Below are positions 1 through 5,683 of a DNA stretch of 6,486 nt, one piece after another (positions within the stretch are counted from its first letter, which is position 1; the number at the start of each line of letters is the position of its first letter). Source of the stretch: Bacteroidales bacterium. Lineage in GTDB: Bacteria; Bacteroidota; Bacteroidia; Bacteroidales; UBA932. Made by a program: the position numbers and the translations under genes. Location: assembly GCA_017478685.1 (NCBI GenBank), contig JAFVDC010000052.1, positions 1 to 6,486 of the forward strand. The letters run 5' to 3'. The notes below the pieces were generated by a model that was not told where the DNA came from, did no database searches, and worked only from the letters and a program-made list of their open reading frames with translations.

Positions 1-6
1 AAAGTG

Positions 7-150
7 ATGAACAAGGTGAAGATTACAGCCGTCCGGAAGACGGAGTATCCGGATCTTATGGAAAAGTATGAGAATCCCATTCTTCATACCTGTGACGTGC
101 TCATCGGCCAGAGCTGGATTTCCGAAAACGGACAGCGGCCCAAGGGTTGA
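7..150 (+). pseudogene. Truncated TIGR04076-like small protein, N-terminal part only
   Basis: The reading frame gives 47 residues beginning MNKVKITAVRKTEYPDLMEK and ending SENGQRPKG before a TGA. From memory, this N-terminal half matches the TIGR04076 family of small uncharacterised proteins, which start with a KVKITV-like strand, a YPDLMEKYENP segment and a single Cys (here in HTCDV), then a GQ..IS.NG..P turn. Family members usually continue for roughly another 40-60 residues with a conserved CDSAW-like segment; that half is absent. Neither of the other two frames after position 148 shows it, so this looks like a truncation by rearrangement or deletion rather than a single frameshift. The ATG at 7 fits the usual family start, but the frame is open to the left edge (AAA GTG ATG), so a longer N-terminus cannot be excluded. 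No function is known to me. It may still be expressed as a short peptide. Confidence 0.55.
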
Positions 151-192
151 GTTTATTATTCATAGACAAAAGATTGAACAGTTTGGTATTGC

Positions 193-207
193 AAAGTTCG
201 AAACTTT
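193..207. repeat. Short perfect inverted repeat in an AT-richer spacer
   Basis: AAAGTT (193-198) and AACTTT (202-207) flank a three-base CGA centre. The repeat lies in the 174-base gap between the broken first gene and the small basic protein. It could be an operator-like site or a weak hairpin left from the 3' end of the lost gene. There is no T tract after it, so it is not an intrinsic terminator. The rest of the spacer holds only loose promoter-like A/T stretches and no reading frame I would defend. Confidence 0.25.
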
Positions 208-324
208 ATGACAGCGCGTCAATCCTAATTTATAGGTAAATTGAGGCGAACGACAATCAGCGTAACCACAAGGCAACAAGTGGGATGATTTTTGCATCTA
301 TACAGGCGTAAAACCAATACAGTT

Positions 325-534
325 ATGAAACCGAAGAAGAAAATGAAGAAACTGCGGATTACAGAGGCGGACTTTATGCTCGCCCAGCGCAGGGCGGCAA
401 GGCTCGAGGAGATTGCCGAGCATGGACGGCCGGTTTCATTCAGAAAGGCCATCCACAAATCCAAGAAGGTCTATGACCGAAAGAAACTGAAAGGAGCAGG
501 AATCACCGGTGATGATCCTGCTCTTTTTCGTTAG
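325..534 (+). CDS. Small basic hypothetical protein (69 aa)
   Basis: This is a 69-residue protein of unknown function. Its N-terminus is strongly basic (MKPKKKMKKLR). It is followed by a predicted helix rich in Ala, Arg and Glu (about residues 12-35, ITEADFMLAQRRAARLEEIA), then a HGRPVSF turn and a second basic segment, HKSKKVYDRKK, at about 44-54. I recall similar K/R-rich segments with a KVY.RK core in short Bacteroidales hypothetical proteins, but I know no assigned role. The charge would suit nucleic acid or ribosome binding; that is inference. I chose the ATG at 325 because the lysine-rich start looks natural. A TTG at 292 in the same frame would add 11 residues and has little support. 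No signal peptide or membrane segment is visible. The last eleven or so codons fall inside an intrinsic terminator hairpin, so the GAGITGDDPALFR tail may not be conserved. Confidence 0.6.
   Translation: MKPKKKMKKLRITEADFMLAQRRAARLEEIAEHGRPVSFRKAIHKSKKVYDRKKLKGAGITGDDPALFR
494..528 (+). terminator. Intrinsic terminator overlapping the 3' end of the small protein gene
   Basis: GAGCAGGA (494-501) pairs perfectly with TCCTGCTC (516-523), giving an 8-bp GC-rich stem. Four more inner pairs are possible (ATCA/TGAT, 502-505 with 510-513) around a CCGG loop, with a two-base GA bulge at 514-515. Five T residues follow (524-528). The stop codon of the small protein gene is at 532-534, downstream of the T tract, so the hairpin lies within coding sequence. 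On the minus strand the same stem is followed by a looser T-rich run (493 down to about 481), so it may also stop transcripts of the convergent esterase gene. Confidence 0.7.
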
Positions 535-644
535 CGGCTAAGCACTACCAAGATGTGGAGATCCCTTTCCTTGATGCCAAATCTATCTTTTGCCATAATA
601 CGATTTTACTTCTGTTTCAACGGCCCGCCGCATTCCCGGAGCGC

Positions 645-2072
645 CTACTTCACGCTAGCCTTGAAGAAGGCCTTGGAATTGGCGTCCCAGCCGGAGGGGT
701 AGGCGTGGCCCATCTTGGGGTAGAATGTCATCTGCTTGCTGCCCGCAGGAGTTTTGGCGTTGTTGTAAGGCGCAATGTTGGTGTGGGGAGGGCAGATGTT
801 GTCCTGAAGGCCGATAGCGGCAAAGATGGGGCAGGAAATCTTTGTAGCCAGGTTCTTGGTGTCAAAGTACGACATGAACTCATACATCTGATTATCTGTC
901 CATCCCAGGGACTTCTTACAGTTCTGGGCCATTCCGGGGAAACCGCCGCCCTCGTTGGGGACAATCGTGAAGTAATCCGGGAAGTCACCCATAAATGCCA
1001 CGGCAGCGGCAATGGCCTTTACGGGATAATCTTTGCTCAGGGATGCTGCAGCGTAGGAGAAAGCGCCGCCCTGGCTCATTCCCTCCACAAAGAGGTTACT
1101 CATATCTATCCTGCCCTTGACCCTTTCGTCTTCACAGAGGGCCAGGAAACGGATGCCCTGGACGCAGTCCATATAGGCGCCGCGATAGTAGTAACTGTCC
1201 TTATCGCCGAAATTGACCGTGAACCACTGTTTGCTGTAGGGGTTCTGGAAATCCTCTTCAATTCCGTCGTCCCTGAGTTTTGCCGTGCGGCAGTTGATTC
1301 TCTGGCCGCGGGTGGATACATACAGGTGGGCGAACTCCTCCCTGCCGTGAGGGCAGTCCAGATGGCCTGGGTTCCAGTCGTCGTAGCCGTAATAATGGAC
1401 AATGACGGGATGAGCCTTGCCATCCTGCAGAGGTTCAACGTAATAGCACCGTATTTTCATCGGCTCACCCTCAAGGCCATCGGGAATGGACTGAAGTTCA
1501 ACCATATACGTACCGTCGTACTTTGTGGGGACAAAGACCGGCTTCATATCAACGGCCTTTAACTGGGTAAGGGCGCTTTCCCAGAAAGAGTCGAAATCGG
1601 CCTGATAATCCGGGGCCGATACAATCTCAAAAGGATCAATGCCGATAGGAGTTGCCGACAGGAAGTTCTTCCTCCCCACCTTGCCGGTGATCTTGTAAAA
1701 ACCGGGGGCGAGGTCCTCTTCCGTGGTGATCTGAAGGGTTTCGGTGGCCTTTGCCGCCACATCCTTCGTAAACTCATAACTTAAAGCCTTCTTGCCCTTG
1801 TCCGTGCTCACGGTGACCTTCATTTCCGCCGTTGCGGTCACGGAATTGGGATTGGTGAGTTTGAGGGTAAACTGAGGCCTTTTGGAGAAGATATAATCCT
1901 CTGAGCCGGAAGTGACGCTGTACTCAAAAGGTTCAAGGTCTTCAGGGTCTACGGTGGGTTCATCAACTGTGGGCTCTTGAGTGTCCGGTGCCTGGTCCTG
2001 GGGCACGGCCGGAGGAGTGCACATGGTCAATACGGCAACAGCCGTAAAAAGGCAGAATAGTTTCTTGGTCAT
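645..2072 (-). CDS. Lipoprotein acetylxylan esterase / cephalosporin-C deacetylase-like hydrolase
   Basis: This is a 475-residue alpha/beta hydrolase that should remove acetyl esters from xylan-type or other acetylated oligosaccharides. Residues 1-17 form a signal peptide, with a probable lipid-anchored Cys18 in LTMC; Met at -1 is unusual for a lipobox. A Pro- and acid-rich tether follows (about 19-48, with the repeat EPTVD EPTVD). Residues about 50-150 look like a beta-sandwich (PQFTLKLTNPNS, FYKITGKVG). The AXE1/CAH catalytic domain covers about 152-475. Family marks are RGQR (255-258), YYYRGAYMDCVQGIRFL (294-310), the nucleophile elbow GMSQGG (331-336, Ser333), Asp424 in GLQDNICPP, and His456 in MGHAYP, a complete Ser-Asp-His triad. 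The family core is about 320 residues, so the extra length is the N-terminal accessory region. Location is probably the outer membrane, facing periplasm or surface. It stands alone: no SusC/D pair or glycosidase is adjacent within the window. The exact natural substrate cannot be told from sequence. Confidence 0.9.
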   Translation of the reverse strand: MTKKLFCLFTAVAVLTMCTPPAVPQDQAPDTQEPTVDEPTVDPEDLEPFEYSVTSGSEDYIFSKRPQFTLKLTNPNSVTATAEMKVTVSTDKGKKALSYEFTKDVAAKATETLQITTEEDLAPGFYKITGKVGRKNFLSATPIGIDPFEIVSAPDYQADFDSFWESALTQLKAVDMKPVFVPTKYDGTYMVELQSIPDGLEGEPMKIRCYYVEPLQDGKAHPVIVHYYGYDDWNPGHLDCPHGREEFAHLYVSTRGQRINCRTAKLRDDGIEEDFQNPYSKQWFTVNFGDKDSYYYRGAYMDCVQGIRFLALCEDERVKGRIDMSNLFVEGMSQGGAFSYAAASLSKDYPVKAIAAAVAFMGDFPDYFTIVPNEGGGFPGMAQNCKKSLGWTDNQMYEFMSYFDTKNLATKISCPIFAAIGLQDNICPPHTNIAPYNNAKTPAGSKQMTFYPKMGHAYPSGWDANSKAFFKASVK

Positions 2073-2096
2073 TGCTACTAAAGGCTTTAAGTCACC

Positions 2097-2127
2097 GTAA
2101 AGTTAGTTATTTTTTGGGCAAATGAAA
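2097..2127 (-). promoter_or_regulatory. Weak candidate promoter for the esterase gene
   Basis: Read on the minus strand, TAACTTTA followed by C (2105 down to 2097) matches the Bacteroidota -7 box TAnnTTTG at seven of eight positions. A TTTC (2127-2124) stands 18 bases upstream as a poor -33 box. This would put the transcript start a short distance before the ATG at 2072. The region overlaps the candidate promoter of the divergent reductase operon. The spacing and the -33 box are both off consensus. Confidence 0.25.
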
Positions 2128-2144
2128 GAAAATCGGTAAATTAG
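2113..2144 (+). promoter_or_regulatory. Candidate Bacteroidota-type promoter for the reductase-acetyltransferase operon
   Basis: TTTG at 2113-2116 is followed after exactly 20 bases by TAAATTAG at 2137-2144, which matches the -7 consensus TAnnTTTG at six of eight positions. The predicted start of transcription would lie near 2150, leaving a leader of about 15 bases before the ATG at 2164. That is short but compatible with Bacteroidota genes, which do not rely on a Shine-Dalgarno sequence. Confidence 0.4.
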
Positions 2145-2163
2145 GGCCGAAAAAACCGTTTCA

Positions 2164-3180
2164 ATGAGTTACACAGCATCCCCGGAGCGCTACAGCTCCA
2201 TGCAATACCGCCGCTGCGGACGCTCCGGCATAGACATCCCCGCAATCACTCTTGGCCTTTGGCAGAACTTCGGCACGGAAACCCCGTTTGAGCGCATCCA
2301 GGAAATGGCTCACTTTGCCTTCGACAAAGGAATCTGCCACTTTGACCTTGCCAACAACTACGGCCCGGAGCCCGGTGCCGCAGAGGAAAACTTCGGCAAG
2401 CTCCTTACGTCTTCCTTCAAGCCGTACAGGGACGAACTTTTCATCTCCACCAAGGCTGGTTACCTGATGTGGCCGGGGCCTTACGGGGAATGGGGATCCC
2501 GCAAGTATCTCATTTCCAGCCTGGACCAAAGCCTCCGGCGCATGAAACTGGACTATGTGGACCTTTTCTATACTCACAGGTTCGACCCCCGCACCCCGCT
2601 GGATGAAACCCTCCAGGCGCTGGTGGACATCGTGAAACAGGGCAAGGCGCTTTACATCGGGGTTTCGCGTTATCCCAGGGAGGCCGCCGTTTACGCATAC
2701 AACTACCTCCTCGCCCACGAGACGCCGTGCCTGCTTTTCCAGGACAAGTACAACATAATAGACCGCACCCCGGAGCGCGAAGACCTCGTGTCCCTTGCCG
2801 GTGAGGCCGGAGCGGGCTTCATCCCCTTCTCTCCCCTTCAGCAGGGCCTTCTCAGCGACCGCTACCTGGACGGCAGCATTCCTGCCGGTTCCCGCATGTC
2901 AAAAAGCGGCTCCCTTCGGCCCGAGACCCTTACCCAAACCATGCTGGATGCCCTCAGGGGCCTTCGGGAGATTGCCCGCGGGCGCGGCCAGACCCTTGCA
3001 CAGATGTCCCTTGCGTGGCTCCTTGCAAAGCCCCACATCTCCTCAGTCCTTCTTGGCGCCAGCTCCGTAAAACAGCTCTCCGAGGACCTTGGCGCACTTT
3101 CCAACACCACCTTCACAACAGAAGAGCTGGCCGCAATAGACCAGATTTCCAAACCCATCCAGATAACATCCAGGATTTAG
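2164..3180 (+). CDS. gpr: Aldo/keto reductase, YghZ/Gpr (L-glyceraldehyde 3-phosphate reductase) type
   Basis: This is a 338-residue NADPH-dependent aldo/keto reductase expected to reduce small aldehydes such as methylglyoxal or L-glyceraldehyde 3-phosphate in the cytoplasm. It resembles E. coli YghZ (about 346 residues) along its whole length: an N-terminal ERYSSMQYRRCGRSG, then LGLWQNFG, then HFDLANNYGPEPGAAEENFG. The catalytic tetrad is visible: Asp61, Tyr66, Lys97 (STKAGY) and His138 (YTHR). FSPL at 222-225 and the C-terminal LLGASSVKQLSEDLGAL (296-312) fit the cofactor-binding end of the TIM barrel. The stretch MWPGPYGEWGSRKYL (102-116) is typical of this subfamily. The C-terminus is a few residues shorter than in E. 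coli. The gene is followed after two bases by a GNAT gene, so the two are almost certainly co-transcribed. The physiological substrate here is inferred from the family; the symbol follows the E. coli name. Confidence 0.92.
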   Translation: MSYTASPERYSSMQYRRCGRSGIDIPAITLGLWQNFGTETPFERIQEMAHFAFDKGICHFDLANNYGPEPGAAEENFGKLLTSSFKPYRDELFISTKAGYLMWPGPYGEWGSRKYLISSLDQSLRRMKLDYVDLFYTHRFDPRTPLDETLQALVDIVKQGKALYIGVSRYPREAAVYAYNYLLAHETPCLLFQDKYNIIDRTPEREDLVSLAGEAGAGFIPFSPLQQGLLSDRYLDGSIPAGSRMSKSGSLRPETLTQTMLDALRGLREIARGRGQTLAQMSLAWLLAKPHISSVLLGASSVKQLSEDLGALSNTTFTTEELAAIDQISKPIQITSRI

Positions 3181-3182
3181 CC

Positions 3183-3611
3183 ATGGAAATAATTGAGCTC
3201 CATTCTCTTACAGAATCGCAGACAGCCGACCTTCTGGGCCTCATGGAAGTCCTTGACAGCACCGTAAAAGTTACGCCGGAGGTGCTGAAGGCCGCTGCGG
3301 AATCGGCCGGAACCCACCTTTTTGCAGCAGTGGAAGACGGCCGAATCCTTGGCACCGCCAGCCTCTGCGTCACCGCGCACCCCCTTGGGCTAAAAGGCGG
3401 CATAGAGGATGTTGTAGTGAGCCCGGAGGCCCGCGGAAGGCACATCGGCCGGCTCCTTATGGAGCATATAATAGGTTACGCCAAGGAGAACCTCTCCCCC
3501 ATCGAGCTCCACCTCACCTCCCGCCCGGAAAGAGAAAAAGCCAACCTCCTTTACCAGGCGATCGGCTTTAAAAGACACTACACAAACGTGTACAAGTTGC
3601 AGCTTCCGTAA
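3183..3611 (+). CDS. GNAT family N-acetyltransferase
   Basis: This is a 142-residue cytoplasmic acetyl-CoA-dependent N-acetyltransferase of the GNAT fold. Strand-turn-strand LFAAVEDGRILGTASLCV (about 46-63) leads into the acetyl-CoA binding motif A, IEDVVVSPEARGRHIGRLLMEHI (about 74-96), where RGRHIG has His in place of the first conserved Gly of the usual R-x-x-G-x-G. The C-terminal NLLYQAIGFKRHYTNVYKL (121-139) is the family's motif B, with the Y..(I/G)F core. The ATG at 3183 is chosen because the frame upstream is open only through overlap with the reductase gene and adds no GNAT-like sequence. It lies two bases after the reductase stop, which suggests translational coupling. The substrate (small amine, amino acid or protein N-terminus) is not readable from the sequence. 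Its stop lies four bases from the stop of the convergent dehydratase gene. Confidence 0.85.
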   Translation: MEIIELHSLTESQTADLLGLMEVLDSTVKVTPEVLKAAAESAGTHLFAAVEDGRILGTASLCVTAHPLGLKGGIEDVVVSPEARGRHIGRLLMEHIIGYAKENLSPIELHLTSRPEREKANLLYQAIGFKRHYTNVYKLQLP

Positions 3612-3635
3612 GGGACTACTCTCCTCCGGCAAGCT
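3601..3635. repeat. Imperfect hairpin spanning the convergent stop codons
   Basis: AGCTTCCG (3601-3608) can pair with CGG-C-AAGCT (3627-3635), leaving one bulged C and a loop of 18 bases that holds both stop codons (TAA at 3609-3611 on plus, TAG at 3618-3616 on minus). There is no T tract on either side, so it is not a standard intrinsic terminator. It may be chance, or a weak structure at the 3' ends of both transcripts. No better terminator is visible between these two genes. Confidence 0.2.
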
Positions 3636-5580
3636 CCCGGTCTATTTCTTCGTAGACGGAATTGTTTGACTTGTACTCCGGAACCATCTTCTTCATCTTG
3701 CGGACGGTTTCCATGTTATTGTATAGTTTCGCGGTTTCAACAAGGTCCTCGATGGCCTTGTTGACTTCTTCGTAGTCGTACTCACGGACCTGTGCGATAC
3801 GGATTTTCTCATGGAAGGTGGGCTTGGTGTTTTCAAGCTCATTGAGAACTTCCTCGTAGAGTTTTTCGCCTTCGCGAAGGCCGGTGTACTCAATCTTTAC
3901 GTTCTTGGCGCCGGAGAGGGCAATCATGCGCTTGGCAAGGTCTGCGATCTTTACAGGAGCGCCCATGTCGAACACGAAGATTTCACCACCATTGCCCTTA
4001 GTGCCGGCTTCCAAAACAAGTTTGCAGGCCTCAGGTATGAGCATGAAGAAACGTACGATGCGTTCATCCGTGACGGTAACAGGGCCGCCATGCTTGATCT
4101 GCTCACGGAAAAGAGGGATTACGGAGCCGTTGGAACCCAGGACATTGCCGAAGCGGGTGGTGACAAACTGGGTGTATTCCTTTCTCTCAGACATGGCCTC
4201 CATTTTGAGCTTGCGGTCCAGGCTCTGGACATAGATTTCGCAGATGCGCTTGCTGCAGCCCATGACGTTGGTGGGGTTCACGGCCTTGTCCGTGGAAATC
4301 ATGACAAACTTCTTGGCGCCGTACTTCACGCTTAAATCGGCAATGATCTTGGTGCCGTTGATGTTGTTGAGAACAGCCTCCGAGGGATTGTCCTCCATCA
4401 TGGGGACATGCTTGTAGGCGGCGGCATGGAACACGTAATCCGGGCGGAAGGAGGAGAAGACATGCTCCATCCTTGTGCGGCGGTCTATGCTTGCCACAAC
4501 AGTCTCACAGGGCACATTGGGAAAATCCTTGGCCATCATGAGGCGGATGTCGTGCTGGGGAGTTTCGGCCTGATCTATGAGCATGAGGCTTGCGGGGGCA
4601 GAAGCCGCCACCTGCCGCACTATCTCGCTGCCGATGGAACCGGCCGAACCCGTGATGAGGACACGCTTTCCGGCAAGTTGTTCGGCCACGGACTTCATGT
4701 CTACGCGGATTTCCTGACGCGGGAGAAGGTCCTCCACGCTTACCTCCTTGAGCTGGACACCTTCCTCCAGGATTTCACCGTTCATGATGGCCGATTCCTG
4801 GGCCTGATGCACCATGAAAATCTTGCACCCGCGATTGATGAAGATATCCTGGAGCTTCTGGTTGGCGCGGAAGTCCTTGAGCCTGTGAGGGCTTATAAGG
4901 ACAGCCTGTATGCGTTCCTTCCTGATAACCTCGTCTATGTTGTCATTGAGGGTGTACACTTTCAAATCCAACAACTTGAAGTTCTTGATACGGGTTTCGT
5001 GTGAAAGGAAACAGCGAATATCGTACTGCACAGGGGTTTGTGAGCGCACATTTTTGGCAAGGCCCACACCGCCGGACATGGCGCCGTACACCATGGTGCG
5101 AAGCGCCTTGGAAGAAGAGTTGGCGGCATCGAACATGAGCTTTACCAGCACGCGGAAGCCCCACATGATGAACGTTGCCAATAGGAAGGCAAAGAAGATG
5201 TTACCGGGCGTAAGGAGGGACAGGACGGAGACATTCTGCCACTTGAACAGAAAAGACAGTCCCAATGCCAGGATAAGGCTCACAAGATTGGCGTACGCAA
5301 CCTTTAGGAGGTCCACAAAGCTTGAATAGCGCAGAATTCCGGAATAAGTCCGGAAGATACGCGCTCCAATCAAACTGATTCCAGCATAGAGGGCCGATGT
5401 TGCGACAAGCTCTACATGGTGGTCGAAGGTGACCTGAGACTTGTTGACGACCCAGTATATGAAAAGACAAGAGAGGAATACAATAGCGGCATCTACAAGC
5501 AGGATGGCCCAGTAAGGCAGCACCTTCTTGCTGAAGTACCAGTTGGAAAGCCTCCAGAATATGTCGTTTTCCTGTTTCAT
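3616..5580 (-). CDS. Membrane-bound UDP-sugar 4,6-dehydratase, CapD/WbpM/PglF type polysaccharide biosynthesis protein
   Basis: This is a 654-residue enzyme expected to convert UDP-GlcNAc to the 4-keto-6-deoxy sugar, the first step toward bacillosamine, QuiNAc or FucNAc-type sugars for capsule, O-antigen or protein glycans. Four hydrophobic segments lie at about 21-45, 57-77, 92-113 and 124-147. A Rossmann-like sensor region follows (about 160-290), then the SDR catalytic domain from about 295. Visible motifs are GSAGSIG (311-317, NAD binding), HAAAYKHVP (385-393), STDKAVNPTN (429-438) and FGNVLGSNGSV (477-487). The catalytic set reads Thr430-Asp431-Lys432 with Met440-x3-Lys444, so Met replaces the usual SDR Tyr, as in the large membrane-bound PglF class. 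The ATG at 5580 is chosen because the in-frame TTG at 5619 lies within or next to the promoter -7 box and would sit upstream of the transcript. Length fits the family (about 590-660). No glycosyltransferases are seen beside it within the window. Confidence 0.93.
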   Translation of the reverse strand: MKQENDIFWRLSNWYFSKKVLPYWAILLVDAAIVFLSCLFIYWVVNKSQVTFDHHVELVATSALYAGISLIGARIFRTYSGILRYSSFVDLLKVAYANLVSLILALGLSFLFKWQNVSVLSLLTPGNIFFAFLLATFIMWGFRVLVKLMFDAANSSSKALRTMVYGAMSGGVGLAKNVRSQTPVQYDIRCFLSHETRIKNFKLLDLKVYTLNDNIDEVIRKERIQAVLISPHRLKDFRANQKLQDIFINRGCKIFMVHQAQESAIMNGEILEEGVQLKEVSVEDLLPRQEIRVDMKSVAEQLAGKRVLITGSAGSIGSEIVRQVAASAPASLMLIDQAETPQHDIRLMMAKDFPNVPCETVVASIDRRTRMEHVFSSFRPDYVFHAAAYKHVPMMEDNPSEAVLNNINGTKIIADLSVKYGAKKFVMISTDKAVNPTNVMGCSKRICEIYVQSLDRKLKMEAMSERKEYTQFVTTRFGNVLGSNGSVIPLFREQIKHGGPVTVTDERIVRFFMLIPEACKLVLEAGTKGNGGEIFVFDMGAPVKIADLAKRMIALSGAKNVKIEYTGLREGEKLYEEVLNELENTKPTFHEKIRIAQVREYDYEEVNKAIEDLVETAKLYNNMETVRKMKKMVPEYKSNNSVYEEIDRELAGGE

Positions 5581-5606
5581 ACAAAACTTTAGTGTGGTTA
5601 GGACTA

Positions 5607-5638
5607 CAAAAATACGCAATTATTCCGGTATGCGCAAA
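5607..5638 (-). promoter_or_regulatory. Exact-consensus Bacteroidota promoter for the dehydratase gene
   Basis: Read on the minus strand, TTTG (5638-5635) is followed after exactly 20 bases by TATTTTTG (5614-5607), a perfect match to the Bacteroidota sigma-ABfr -33/-7 pattern. Transcription should begin a few bases further on, near 5600, leaving a leader of roughly 20 bases before the ATG at 5580. The promoter lies 46 bases beyond the stop of the co-directional UvrA-like gene, so the dehydratase can be transcribed independently of it. No ribosome binding site of the Shine-Dalgarno type is seen in the leader. Confidence 0.75.
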
Positions 5639-5683
5639 TAAACTAACTAAGTTACTCAGTTACAGTGCTTTTCACGGGTGCAA

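Noticed and set aside
287..294. Promoter -7-like GATTTTTG before the small basic protein
   Set aside because: One mismatch from consensus, but no TTTG-like -33 box stands 19-21 bases upstream, so support is too thin.
600..645. GC-rich possible hairpin after the esterase stop
   Set aside because: The complementary arms are short and imperfect and there is no T tract on the minus strand.
555..1562. Long plus-strand open frame (335 residues) opposite the esterase
   Set aside because: It is fully antisense to a gene with an intact catalytic triad, has a low-complexity Gly/Val/Ala composition typical of a shadow frame, and shows no recognisable motif.
2161..2718. Minus-strand open frame (185 residues) opposite the reductase
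   Set aside because: It is antisense to a well-recognised gene, with no family motif and no promoter.
3015..3182. Longer N-terminus for the acetyltransferase
   Set aside because: The open frame overlaps the reductase gene and encodes no GNAT-like sequence; the ATG at 3183 gives a normal-sized family member.
3811..5004. Plus-strand open frames (3811-4335 and 4408-5004) opposite the dehydratase
   Set aside because: They are rich in His, Gly and Ala from reverse-complemented codons and lie wholly within a confident gene, so I treat them as shadows.
5639..5683. Repeated AACTAA/AGTTAC-like words after the UvrA-like gene
   Set aside because: The repeats are short and A/T-biased, form no stable stem, and have no T tract; chance is the simpler explanation.
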